A stretch of DNA of 47,267 nucleotides from assembly GCA_021811105.1 (NCBI GenBank), contig JAJZPM010000027.1, positions 1 to 47,267 of the forward strand, given 5' to 3'. Positions 28,174-36,702 of the stretch are shown in pieces; within the stretch, counting starts at the first letter, position 1, and each line of letters begins with the position of its first letter. The stretch comes from Nitrospirota bacterium. Its GTDB lineage: Bacteria; Nitrospirota; Thermodesulfovibrionia; Thermodesulfovibrionales; UBA6898. The translations under genes were made by a program, and so were the position numbers. The notes under the pieces were generated by a model, which saw only the letters and a program-made list of their open reading frames with translations, was not told where the DNA came from and ran no database searches.

Positions 28174-28830
28174 ATGATCGATTTACACACCCACAGCATA
28201 TTCAGCGACGGCGAACTCATCCCTTTCGAACTCATACGGAGGGCCGAGGCGATCGGATATTCAGCTATCGCGATCACGGACCACATGGACTCCTCCAACA
28301 TCGACCTCATCATCCCGAGGATTGTAAAGGCGATAGAGAAGATCCGCAGCGCTGTCTCGATAGAAGTGCTGCCGGGCGCCGAGATCACGCATGTGCCTCC
28401 GGAACTCATCCCGGACCTTGTCAAGGAGGCACGCCGTCTGGGCGCGAAGATCGTCGTCGTCCACGGAGAGACGATCGTCGAGCCCGTCAGGAAAGGTACG
28501 AACCGCGCCGCCATCGAGGCGGGAGCAGATATCATCTCCCACCCTGGTCTCATCTCGACAGAGGACGTTCTTTCCGCGAAGGAGAAGAATGTGCTTCTTG
28601 AAATAACCTCGCGGAAGGGACATTGCCTGTCGAACGGGTATGTGGCAAAAGAGGCGATGCGGTTCGGCGCCCCTCTGTGCCTCAACACCGACAGCCACAG
28701 CCCTTCCGACCTTATCACCAAAGACACTGCTCGCCGCGTGTTGCTGGCGGCGGGGATCGAAGAGAGCAGGATAGATTCCGTATTTGAAAATTCGAGACAT
28801 CTGATAGAGAGAGTATTAAGGAGGATTTGA
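28174..28830 (+). CDS. PHP-domain phosphoesterase
   Basis: 218 residues. The metal-binding PHP motifs are present: MIDLHTHSIFSDGEL, AITDHMD, GAEITHV, VVVHGETI, ISHPGLIS and LNTDSHSPSD. They form the trinuclear site of histidinol-phosphatase-like and YcdX-like enzymes; the substrate is unknown. The start at 28174 begins exactly at the first motif with little ribosome site (TTTTTAAG). The stop overlaps the ATG of the TPR gene. Confidence 0.87.
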   Translation: MIDLHTHSIFSDGELIPFELIRRAEAIGYSAIAITDHMDSSNIDLIIPRIVKAIEKIRSAVSIEVLPGAEITHVPPELIPDLVKEARRLGAKIVVVHGETIVEPVRKGTNRAAIEAGADIISHPGLISTEDVLSAKEKNVLLEITSRKGHCLSNGYVAKEAMRFGAPLCLNTDSHSPSDLITKDTARRVLLAAGIEESRIDSVFENSRHLIERVLRRI

Positions 28831-29528
28831 TGCCAAGGGCGATTAAGAAAAAGAGCGGCAAGAAAAATATCGGCGCCGAGACCGAGGTCGTGGATAAGCT
28901 TGCCGACATAAGGGACCAGCTAAAAGCAAAACAGAAGACGGTGCTCACCTACGGCATAATCGCCGCAGTCGTGGTCGTTGCGGTCGCCGGCATGTTGTTT
29001 TACCGGTACAGCGAAGGGGAGAAGTCACGACAGCTTGAGTACGAGGCGTACAAGATCTATTACAACGAGTACCAGAAACAGCCCGCTGCCGGCCAGGAAC
29101 ATTTCCAGAAGGCCCTCGACCTGTTCCAGCAGGCATATCGGAAAAAGAAATCCGCGAGGGTCCTTTTTTATATTGCGAGTTCCTACTCCGAACTCGGCAA
29201 ATACGACGAGGCATTGAAGGACCTCAATGAGTTGATAAAGGACTACCCTTCCGACAAGGATATCCTGCCCCTGGCCTATCAAAAGATTGCGGACATTCAA
29301 CTCAGAAAAGGCGACAAGGATGCCGCCCTAAAAACACTCAACACGCTTTACCTGTCTGCCGGCAACATCTATAAAGACCTCGCGCTCGTGGAATCCGCCA
29401 GAATACTCGAAAGCGAAGGCAAGAAGGAAGAAGCGCTCGCCAAATACAAGGAACTCGCAGAGAAGTTCAAGGATTCACCCTACCTCGCCGAAGCAGAGGC
29501 AAAGATCGGAGAGAAGAAAGCCGGCTAA
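28830..29528 (+). CDS. Membrane-anchored TPR protein
   Basis: About 232 residues. A basic N-terminus (PRAIKKKSGKKNIG) and one membrane helix (TYGIIAAVVVVAVAGMLFYR, about 40-60) lead to an extracytoplasmic TPR array: ARVLFYIASSYSELGKYDEA, LAYQKIADIQLRKGDKDAAL and LALVESARILESEGKKEEAL. The layout resembles YfgM/BamD-like helper proteins of the envelope; the specific partner is unknown. The ATG has AAGGAGGATTTG ahead and overlaps the PHP stop. Confidence 0.8.
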   Translation: MPRAIKKKSGKKNIGAETEVVDKLADIRDQLKAKQKTVLTYGIIAAVVVVAVAGMLFYRYSEGEKSRQLEYEAYKIYYNEYQKQPAAGQEHFQKALDLFQQAYRKKKSARVLFYIASSYSELGKYDEALKDLNELIKDYPSDKDILPLAYQKIADIQLRKGDKDAALKTLNTLYLSAGNIYKDLALVESARILESEGKKEEALAKYKELAEKFKDSPYLAEAEAKIGEKKAG

Positions 29529-30907
29529 CGCGCCGCGATTAGCCTGTTTTTAGTGTGTCGGGAGGCCCTCTTTATAGAGGGCCCCTTTTTTGTATGCCTG
29601 TAGGAGCCCTTATTTATCATCCTGCGCTTGTGGGAGGCTTTTTTTATCATCTTGTTGGATCGGTACGAGGCTTTTCTTACCATCGTCCTGTCATCGCGGT
29701 CGGCCGTATAAAGCTCCTTCGGCGGGAGATAGATCTCGCTTCCGGCCTTGAGCGGCATGATCTTTTCCATCGAATTGAGTGAAAGGATGACTTCCGCGGG
29801 GACCCCGGTCCTCTTCGAAATCTTCTTAAAGGTGTCGCCCTTTTTTACCGTATAATGCTCAATGGTGAACCGATCTCCCTCAGGCACAGCCGAGAGCCGC
29901 TGAAGGAACTTTTCCTTCGTCCCCTGAGGGATCTTCAGGATATAATTCGGGACATCGGGGGGGGTACACCATCTTCTGAGTTCCGGATTCAGTTTCTTGA
30001 TCGCGGCCAAGTCAGTCCCCGCGCACTCCGCGGCCACCGCCAAATCGACCGGGGAATCCAGCGCTACCTCGTCATAGCTCAACGGCTCATGATATTCTAT
30101 GTTTTCAAATCCGAAATCTTTCGGGTTAGTGGCGATAAGGCTTGCTGCAATGAAGTTGGGAACGTATTGCTTGGTCTCATCCTTGATATGCCGGGTGCCG
30201 ACGAGGTCCCAGTAACTGTCGACCTTGCTCTGCCTCATCGCCCTGAGGATCTTCCCCTCGCCGGCATTGTAGGCCGCCATCGCCAGGTTCCATGAACCGA
30301 ACATCCCGTACAGGTCCTTAAGATAGTCCGCCGCGGCCTCCGTAGATTTAACGGGGTCTCTCCTTTCGTCCTTCCACCAGTTGATTTCGAGCCCGTATCG
30401 CCGGGCGGTCGAAGCGATGAACTGCCACGGACCGACGGCCCTGGCGATCGAATAGGCATTGGGGTTGAAACCGCTTTCTATAAGGGAGAGAAAAACTATG
30501 TCTTCGGGGACGTCTTTCTTCCTGAGTATCTCTTTCATCATGTCGAGATATTGGCCCGACCTGCTGAGCCAGAGGGAGAACCTCTCCTTGATCCTCGTGC
30601 TGAACAAGCCGATACTTCTTTCCACCGCCTTCGACGCGGTCTCATTCGTTCCATACGAGGTAAACAGGGAAGGTTGGGCGGGAGCTGTATTTTCAGGCTG
30701 CGCTTTCTCGGGAACGGCAATCGCGGTTTCAGGGGCAGCCTGTTTTGGGGCGACTACCGGCATCTCAGGATTCGTTTTCTTTGTTATATCGACCTGGGGT
30801 GTCTCACTGCCTGCAGTCGTCTCTTCGGCGCCGGAAAAAACCGGGAAAAGAATAAGGAACAATATCGGCAAGAGAAGCACAAGAGAAAGTTGTCCTGACC
30901 TTTTCAT
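29525..30907 (-). CDS. MltD-like membrane-bound lytic murein transglycosylase with LysM domain
   Basis: 460 residues. A signal peptide (LVLLLPILFLILFPVFSG) and Pro-rich linker lead to an SLT domain with catalytic Glu144 (LSLIESGFNP), AVGPWQFIASTARRYGL and AAYNAGEG. A LysM domain (EHYTVKKGDTFKKISKRTGV, about 347-392) binds peptidoglycan. The last 60 residues are a very basic repetitive tail with units like RKASYRSNKMIKKASHKRRM. The enzyme cleaves glycan strands to anhydromuropeptides. Its stop overlaps the TPR gene stop, and the TPR terminator lies inside its tail codons. Confidence 0.92.
   Translation of the reverse strand: MKRSGQLSLVLLLPILFLILFPVFSGAEETTAGSETPQVDITKKTNPEMPVVAPKQAAPETAIAVPEKAQPENTAPAQPSLFTSYGTNETASKAVERSIGLFSTRIKERFSLWLSRSGQYLDMMKEILRKKDVPEDIVFLSLIESGFNPNAYSIARAVGPWQFIASTARRYGLEINWWKDERRDPVKSTEAAADYLKDLYGMFGSWNLAMAAYNAGEGKILRAMRQSKVDSYWDLVGTRHIKDETKQYVPNFIAASLIATNPKDFGFENIEYHEPLSYDEVALDSPVDLAVAAECAGTDLAAIKKLNPELRRWCTPPDVPNYILKIPQGTKEKFLQRLSAVPEGDRFTIEHYTVKKGDTFKKISKRTGVPAEVILSLNSMEKIMPLKAGSEIYLPPKELYTADRDDRTMVRKASYRSNKMIKKASHKRRMINKGSYRHTKKGPSIKRASRHTKNRLIAAR
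29561..29591 (+). terminator. Rho-independent terminator of the TPR gene
   Basis: GGCCCTC (29564-29570), loop TTTATA, GAGGGCC (29577-29583), extended by GG/CC, then six Ts (29586-29591). It lies about 35 nt after the TPR stop and inside the opposite-strand transglycosylase gene. Confidence 0.8.
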
Positions 30908-31060
30908 ACGGACTAATTTTCGTCTAAAAAGGCCCTCTCTGTCAAGGGAAAAATCTTTATATTACGACATTTTTTGTCACTCCGGCAGGTCTGATTTTTG
31001 CGTGCCCCCACGCAACTGAAGCGCAGATGCCTTCGGGTCGATTAATGCTATCATTATCAG

Positions 31061-31489
31061 ATGCGTGACAAAATAATCTTCACCCTCGGCACGGACCGCA
31101 GGAGCCGGGAAGATTTCATCGAGATACTTCTCGGGTACGGGATTGAGGCCTTCCTCGACGTCAGGAGTTTCCCATACAGCAAACTCCCGCTCTTTCACAG
31201 AGACAGCCTCGAACCGCTTCTTGTTTCCAACGGGATCGAATATCACTTCCTCGGCAGGGAGCTTGGCGGCCTCAGAAAAGGCGGCTACGTCGCCTACCTG
31301 GAAACGGAAGATTTCCGGAAGGGGATCGATACGGTAGAGGCGATCGCCGGGGAAAGGACCTCGATCATAGTGTGTGCCGAAAAGCTGCCGTGGAAATGCC
31401 ACAGAAAATGGATCGCACGGGAACTCCGCAAAAGAGGATGGACCGTAGACCATATCATCGAAAAGGGGAAGGTATGGGTGCCGAAGTAA
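31061..31489 (+). CDS. DUF488 protein
   Basis: 142 residues. IIFTLGTDRRSREDFIEIL, LDVRSFPYSK, LGRELGG and the signature CAEKLPWKCHRKWIA, with Cys and His near the end, define DUF488. The family is uncharacterised; the conserved Cys/His/Arg suggest a small enzyme or nucleotide-binding role. The ATG has little upstream ribosome site. Confidence 0.88.
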   Translation: MRDKIIFTLGTDRRSREDFIEILLGYGIEAFLDVRSFPYSKLPLFHRDSLEPLLVSNGIEYHFLGRELGGLRKGGYVAYLETEDFRKGIDTVEAIAGERTSIIVCAEKLPWKCHRKWIARELRKRGWTVDHIIEKGKVWVPK

Positions 31490-31507
31490 TATGAAATCAG
31501 TATTTAT

Positions 31508-31543
31508 TTTAATGAAAAAATATGATATCATCTTTTCATTAAA
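31508..31543. promoter_or_regulatory. Long palindrome upstream of the Fic gene (candidate operator)
   Basis: TTTAATGAAAA (31508-31518) and TTTTCATTAAA (31533-31543) are perfect 11-bp complements. Between them lies a second palindrome, ATGATATCAT (31522-31531). The element is AT-rich in a GC-rich setting and ends 38 nt before the Fic start, where an autoregulator could bind. Confidence 0.55.
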
Positions 31544-31581
31544 TTTAGACAATGAACGGATCGTTATCATAAGGGCCAGAT

Positions 31582-32766
31582 TTGAAAACCGTTGACAGGG
31601 CAGGCACATACATAATTGCATCCACTGCCGGTGAAAGCTATAAGGCATTCGTTCCCCGGCCATTGCCGCCTGATCCGCCCTTGCAACTCGACGCCGGGCA
31701 CTACAAACTTATGGAAAAAGCCAATCTCGCCCTGGGACGACTCGACGGCCTGACGGCGCTTCTTCCCGATACAACTTTATTCCTTTATTTCTATGTCCGC
31801 AAGGAAGCGGTCTTGTCCTCTCAGATCGAGGGCACTCCGTCCTCGCTTTCCGATCTTCTTTTATATGAAATCCACGAAGCTCCCGGTGTCCCGCTCGCCG
31901 ACGTGGCTGAGGTCTCTCAGTACGTCGCTGGACTGGATCACGGTCTCAAACGGCTGAGGGGCGGCTTCCCGCTTTCCCTGCGACTTCTCCGGGAAATACA
32001 CGGCGTTTTGCTTTCCGGGGGCAGGGGAAGCACCAAGATGCCAGGCGAATTTCGACGCTCGCAGAACTGGATCGGCGGATCGCGGCCGGGCACAGCCAGG
32101 TTTGTCCCGCCTCCTCCGGAAAAGGTGATGGAATGTATGGGAGCCCTTGAGAAATTCCTTCACGACGAAAGCACGCCGGTGCTCGTTAAGGCGGCTCTCG
32201 CGCACGTGCAGTTCGAAACCATACATCCATTCCTGGATGGCAACGGCAGGGTCGGAAGGCTTTTGATAACCCTTATGCTGTGCGCCGAAAACATTTTGCG
32301 CGAACCAATGCTCTACCTTAGCCTGTATTTCAAAACCAATCGGGAGAAGTATTACGATTTTTTGCATCGCGTGAGAACGGAGGGAGACTGGGAAGGATGG
32401 CTGCGGTTTTTTCTGACAGGCGTTCGTGATACAGCCGATCAGGCGGCAAGCACTTCTCAGTCTGTTGTACGGCTTTTTGAGACAGACAGGCGCAAAATCG
32501 AAAAACTGGGAAGGCCGGCGGTTTCTGCACTTCGAATCCATCAACTGCTCCAGCGCAAACCTATCCTTTCGGCACTCGCCGGGGCCGAGGAAACCGGCCT
32601 TACGCGTCAAACCGTACTGCTTTCTCTGAAGCATCTCCAAAAACTCAAAATTGCGCGGGAGCTCACCGGAAAAGAACGCCACCGTCTCTTCGTGTATGAC
32701 AAATATGTGAATATTCTGAGCGAAGGAACCGAGCCGATAAAGAACGAAGGGATTCATGAGGGGTAA
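31582..32766 (+). CDS. Fic/DOC-family AMPylator-type protein with C-terminal winged helix
   Basis: 394 residues. Fic proteins transfer AMP (or other phosphate groups) to target hydroxyls. The active-site motif HPFLDGNGRVGR is at 215-226. An N-terminal inhibitory helix matches (S/T)xxxE(G/N) at 79-84 (SSQIEG), so it is a class II, self-inhibited Fic. The Fic_N part (GRLDGLTALLPDTTLFLYFY) and a C-terminal wHTH-like part (EETGLTRQTVLLSLKHLQKL) are present, so it could bind the palindrome upstream. It starts with TTG behind AAGGG. No antitoxin partner gene is adjacent. Confidence 0.9.
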   Translation: MKTVDRAGTYIIASTAGESYKAFVPRPLPPDPPLQLDAGHYKLMEKANLALGRLDGLTALLPDTTLFLYFYVRKEAVLSSQIEGTPSSLSDLLLYEIHEAPGVPLADVAEVSQYVAGLDHGLKRLRGGFPLSLRLLREIHGVLLSGGRGSTKMPGEFRRSQNWIGGSRPGTARFVPPPPEKVMECMGALEKFLHDESTPVLVKAALAHVQFETIHPFLDGNGRVGRLLITLMLCAENILREPMLYLSLYFKTNREKYYDFLHRVRTEGDWEGWLRFFLTGVRDTADQAASTSQSVVRLFETDRRKIEKLGRPAVSALRIHQLLQRKPILSALAGAEETGLTRQTVLLSLKHLQKLKIARELTGKERHRLFVYDKYVNILSEGTEPIKNEGIHEG

Positions 32767-32878
32767 AAGAAGAATGAAGAAAGATACGGCCAGCGGTAAC
32801 CAAGAATGATATATTGCGGAATATTGAGGGTGTCTGCAATGATTTAGTTTCAATTATCCGCATGCGTATAGAGAACTT

Positions 32879-34921
32879 ATGACCGAAAATATTCCCGACA
32901 ACATCAAAAAGGAGATCGAGGAACTGGTAAAAGACCTAAACTACCACTCCTACCGGTATTACGTACTGGACTCGCCGGTCATCTCCGACGCGGAATACGA
33001 TAAGCTCTACCGCAAACTCAAGGACCTTGAAGAACAATACGGCTACGTACTGCCCGATTCGCCGACGCAGCGCGTCGGTGCGGCGCCCCTCGACAAATTC
33101 GAGAAGGTGAGGCACACCGAGCCGATGCTCTCATTAGACAACGCCTTCTCCTACGATGAAGTGAGAGAGTTCGACAAAAGGCTGAAGAGACTGCTCGGGG
33201 CCGATAAGGAGATCGAATATACGGTCGAGCCGAAATACGACGGCTTAGCGATGGAACTTACATATCGGAAAGGCCTCCTCTACCGCGCCTCCACACGGGG
33301 AGACGGCTACGAGGGAGAAGACGCCTCACAAAACATCAGGACTATCAGGTCAGTCCCCCTGAAAATAGAAGGGCAGACGGTCCCTGAAGAGATCGACATC
33401 CGCGGAGAGGTATACATGAACCTCGACGAGTTCGAGTTGCTGAACAAGAAGCGGGAGAAGTCGGGAGAGCCCCTTTTTGCGAATCCGCGAAATGCGGCGG
33501 CCGGCTCCGTCAGACAACTGGATCCGTCTATCACCATATCCCGCAAGCTGTATCTCGCCTGCTACGGGCTGGGTGCAGCCAGGGGGATACGCTTCGGGAG
33601 TCAGGCGGAATTCATCGACTGGCTCCGGAAGGGGAGGTTTCCTACTCCGGCAAAAGTCGTGATCGCAAATGGTATAGACAAGGCGATCGATGCGATCAGG
33701 GAGATTGAGGAAAGTCGGGAAGACTTCCCTTTCGAGACCGACGGCGCAGTAGTGAAGGTGAACGATTTTGACCTGCAGCGGAAACTGGGAACAAAGACAA
33801 GGGAGCCTCGGTGGGCGATCGCCTATAAATTCCAGGCGCACCAGGGGACGACGAGGATACTGGACATCCAGGGGAGCGTCGGCCGCACCGGCGTAATCAC
33901 GCCGTTTGCGATCTTCGAGCCGGTAGGGATAGGCGGGGTTACGGTATCCAGGTCCACACTGCACAACTGGGATGAGATGGAAAGAAAGGACATAAGGATC
34001 GGCGACACGGTCGTCGTCGAAAGGGCCGGCGACGTCATCCCCCATGTCGTGGCAGTCGTCAAGGAAAAGAGGACCGGCAGGGAAAGGCACTACCCCGTCC
34101 CGGAGAAATGCCCGGCATGTGGATCGCGGGTGATGCGGGAGGAGGGCGAAGTGGCGGTGCGGTGCGTCTCCCTCCATTGTCCGGCGCAGATACGGGAAAA
34201 GATCATCCACTTCACCTCCAGGAGCGGGATGGACATCGAAGGGCTCGGGGAAAAGAACGTGGAACTTCTGTATTCGAAGGGTCTCATAAAACACTTCGAG
34301 GACATCTACCGGCTTAAGAAGGAAGACCTGCTAGCTCTGCCGAGGTTCGCTGAAAAATCGTCGCAGAACCTCATTGATGCGATCGAACGGTCGAGGCATA
34401 CGACCCTTGCAAGATTTCTTTACGCAATCGGCATCCTGCATGTCGGCGAATATGCCTCAAAACTGCTTGCAAGAAATTTTCGGCGTCTCGAAGACCTTTA
34501 TCATGTGCCGCCTGAGCGGTTTGTCTCGATCAAGCAGCTCGGGGAAAAAATCGCCTCTTCCGTCTCTATGTTCTTCGATGACGCCAAGAACCTCAAGACC
34601 CTGGACACAATGAAAAAGCTTGGACTGGAGATCGGCAACCCCGATTTCGCGGACGATAAGAGAGGGGGGGCTCCGCTTGAGGGCCGGACCTTCGTGATCA
34701 CCGGCACACTCCCCAAATCCCGCAAAGAAATAGAGGACCTCATCGAGTCCCGGGGAGGCCATGTCTCGTCCGCCGTTTCGACGCAGACCGATTACCTCGT
34801 GGTAGGCGAGGACCCCGGCTCGAAGCTCGGGAAGGCGGAGTCTCTCAGCGTCAAGACGATCACCTATGATGACCTGCTCAAGCTCATCGAACGCAGCGCC
34901 AATCCTCGCCTCTTTGACTGA
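32879..34921 (+). CDS. ligA: NAD-dependent DNA ligase
   Basis: 680 residues, full length. It seals nicks using NAD+. The Ia domain (NYHSYRYYVLDSPVISDAEY) is followed by the adenylation domain with nucleophile Lys119 (VEPKYDG), then the OB fold, a four-Cys zinc finger (CPACG with CVSLHC), helix-hairpin-helix repeats (SGMDIEGLGEKNVELL) and a C-terminal BRCT (GRTFVITGTLPKSRKEIEDL). All parts are intact. Confidence 0.98.
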   Translation: MTENIPDNIKKEIEELVKDLNYHSYRYYVLDSPVISDAEYDKLYRKLKDLEEQYGYVLPDSPTQRVGAAPLDKFEKVRHTEPMLSLDNAFSYDEVREFDKRLKRLLGADKEIEYTVEPKYDGLAMELTYRKGLLYRASTRGDGYEGEDASQNIRTIRSVPLKIEGQTVPEEIDIRGEVYMNLDEFELLNKKREKSGEPLFANPRNAAAGSVRQLDPSITISRKLYLACYGLGAARGIRFGSQAEFIDWLRKGRFPTPAKVVIANGIDKAIDAIREIEESREDFPFETDGAVVKVNDFDLQRKLGTKTREPRWAIAYKFQAHQGTTRILDIQGSVGRTGVITPFAIFEPVGIGGVTVSRSTLHNWDEMERKDIRIGDTVVVERAGDVIPHVVAVVKEKRTGRERHYPVPEKCPACGSRVMREEGEVAVRCVSLHCPAQIREKIIHFTSRSGMDIEGLGEKNVELLYSKGLIKHFEDIYRLKKEDLLALPRFAEKSSQNLIDAIERSRHTTLARFLYAIGILHVGEYASKLLARNFRRLEDLYHVPPERFVSIKQLGEKIASSVSMFFDDAKNLKTLDTMKKLGLEIGNPDFADDKRGGAPLEGRTFVITGTLPKSRKEIEDLIESRGGHVSSAVSTQTDYLVVGEDPGSKLGKAESLSVKTITYDDLLKLIERSANPRLFD

Positions 34922-34932
34922 GGGCTCCTTTG

Positions 34933-34961
34933 TTGACAACCCCCTGATATGGCGGTATAAA
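34933..34961 (+). promoter_or_regulatory. Near-consensus sigma-70 promoter
   Basis: TTGACA (34933-34938), exactly 17 nt, TATAAA (34956-34961). It would start transcription near 34968 for the Mth938-like gene. Confidence 0.7.
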
Positions 34962-35027
34962 AAAGGGAGAATCACGAAATGGGAATGAGCGGCGTCGAAT
35001 CGACAAAAAAAGCTAGGATAATCCCCG

Positions 35028-35369
35028 ATGCATATTGACGACTACGCATTCGGCAGGATCGTGATAAATGGGAGTTCTTATACCTCCGATGTGATCGTCT
35101 ACCCGGACAGGGTCGATTCTCCCTGGTGGCGCAAGGAAGGCCACTTGTTGCAGAAGGCCGATCTTAAGGACATCATTGCTGCGGCACCCGAGATCCTCGT
35201 CATCGGCACCGGATTTTCTGGCGTGATGAAGGTGCCGGATCAGACCGTGAATTTCCTGAAATCGAAAGGGATCACGGTATTCATCGAAAAAACCGGCAAG
35301 GCGGTGGAGCTGTTCAACGAAAAGAGGTCCGGGGGAAAGGTAATCGGGGCCTTTCACCTGACATGTTAG
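35028..35369 (+). CDS. Mth938-like (NDUFAF3-family) domain protein
   Basis: 113 residues. YAFGRIVINGSSYTSDVIVY, APEILVIGTGFSG and LKSKGITVFIEKTGKAVELF are the signatures of the MTH938/NDUFAF3 fold. The bacterial members are uncharacterised; the eukaryotic relative helps assemble respiratory complex I. The ATG lies about 60 nt after a strong promoter. It stands alone. Confidence 0.88.
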   Translation: MHIDDYAFGRIVINGSSYTSDVIVYPDRVDSPWWRKEGHLLQKADLKDIIAAAPEILVIGTGFSGVMKVPDQTVNFLKSKGITVFIEKTGKAVELFNEKRSGGKVIGAFHLTC

Positions 35370-35396
35370 GCCCCGTCCGCAGAAAATGGCAGATGA

Positions 35397-36290
35397 CTAT
35401 TCGTTCCGGTAAACGTATTTCTTGATATCGATGCCGGCCTTCCTGGCGATATCGAAAACAGGGTTGTAGTCGGCAACCGTCGTCTCGATGAATTTAATAC
35501 CGCCGAACTTCTGGAGCACCACCTTACCTTCGGGGTCCTTATCTATATTCAGGAGCGCCTCCTTCAATTTCCTCTGGATGTTCTTATCCAGCCCTTTGCG
35601 CACGCAAAGACCGTTCGAAGGCACCTTAGCCGACTCCGCGAGGATAACCAGTTCCTTGTCGACCCGAGGGTCCGCCTTTCTCACCCTGTCGTACATGCTG
35701 TGTTTCGCGGCCCCCACATCAGCTTTCCTGTCAAGCACCGCGTAGATCGCTGCGTCGTGGCTCCCCGCAAAGAAGTGATCGCTGAAAAATTTGTCTACGT
35801 CTTTGACGCCGTGCTCTTTGAAATAGGCTACCGGGAATACATATCCCGCAGTAGTAGCCTTCTCGACAAAGGCCATTTTTTTTCCTTTCATGTCTTTCAC
35901 GCTCCTGATCCCGCTGTCCTTCCTCACGAAGAGATAGCCCCAGTACTGGGTGGAGCGGTCAAGGTTCATCGGTCTCGCCAGCGGAACGACCCCGAGTTTC
36001 TGGATTGCGAGCGCACCCGTAAACGAGCCGAAGAACGCCCCGTCCATCTTTTCCGAGGTGAACCTTTCGATGATGTTTCCGTACCTGCTCAGGATCGTCA
36101 GATTCACCTTGACGCCCGTCTTCTTCGTGAGATACTCGGCAAGCGGTTTAAACCTCTCCCTCTGCTTGAAGACATTCATCTCCGGGATAAGGCCGATAAG
36201 GATCTCCTTTTGCTGCGCCCTTGCAACCGACGAAAAAAGGAACAACGTGAAAACAAGCCCTACAATCAGTAGCCTGGCAAGGTTTTTCAT
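35397..36290 (-). CDS. PhnD-type periplasmic substrate-binding protein (phosphate/phosphonate family)
   Basis: 297 residues. A signal peptide (LLIVGLVFTLFLFSSVARA) precedes a type 2 periplasmic binding fold: ILIGLIPEMNVFKQRERFKP, DGAFFGSFTGALAI, GYLFVRKDSGIRSVKDMKGK and FFAGSHDAAIYAVLDRKADV. This is the PhnD/TAXI-like phosphonate-binding family. No ABC permease or ATPase is adjacent, so it may be an orphan receptor or sensor. GAAGGAGGTCTGTG fixes the ATG at 36290. The downstream side faces the Mth938-like gene. Confidence 0.85.
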   Translation of the reverse strand: MKNLARLLIVGLVFTLFLFSSVARAQQKEILIGLIPEMNVFKQRERFKPLAEYLTKKTGVKVNLTILSRYGNIIERFTSEKMDGAFFGSFTGALAIQKLGVVPLARPMNLDRSTQYWGYLFVRKDSGIRSVKDMKGKKMAFVEKATTAGYVFPVAYFKEHGVKDVDKFFSDHFFAGSHDAAIYAVLDRKADVGAAKHSMYDRVRKADPRVDKELVILAESAKVPSNGLCVRKGLDKNIQRKLKEALLNIDKDPEGKVVLQKFGGIKFIETTVADYNPVFDIARKAGIDIKKYVYRNE

Positions 36291-36372
36291 CACAGACCTC
36301 CTTCGGTTAATCTTGGCAACGGACGGCGATGCCGGCAACGAGTGCATTATACCCGTTCCCACGGTGAAATTT

Positions 36373-36702
36373 CTATCCCGTTTCTTCTTTCAGCCAGCCA
36401 AGATATTCCTCGGACCCTTCGATAATCGGCAGCGCGATGATCTCGGGGACCGTATAGCGATGAAGTTCCTTCACCCTCTTCATAAGGTCGGGGAAGAGGG
36501 TCCTCCTTGACTTTACGACCATCAGGACTTCCTCTTCGTCCTCCGTCTTTCCCCTCCACCGGTAAATGGAGCGGACGCCCCTGACGATGTTTACGCATGC
36601 CGCGAGCTTTTTGCCCACGATGTCCTTTGCGATCTCCGCCGCCTCCTCTTCCTTCTGCGCCGTGATCAACACAATGATAAATTCCGTAAATTCCGTCATC
36701 AT
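36373..36702 (-). CDS. cutA: CutA1 divalent-ion tolerance protein
   Basis: 109 residues. LITAQKEEEAAEIAKDIVGK, KKLAACVNIV, SIYRWRGKTEDEEEVLMVVK and HRYTVPEIIALPI are all conserved CutA1 segments. It forms trimers and was named for copper tolerance; the precise role is unclear. The start has AGGTGAG and overlaps the aminopeptidase stop (ATGATGA). Confidence 0.95.
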   Translation of the reverse strand: MMTEFTEFIIVLITAQKEEEAAEIAKDIVGKKLAACVNIVRGVRSIYRWRGKTEDEEEVLMVVKSRRTLFPDLMKRVKELHRYTVPEIIALPIIEGSEEYLGWLKEETG

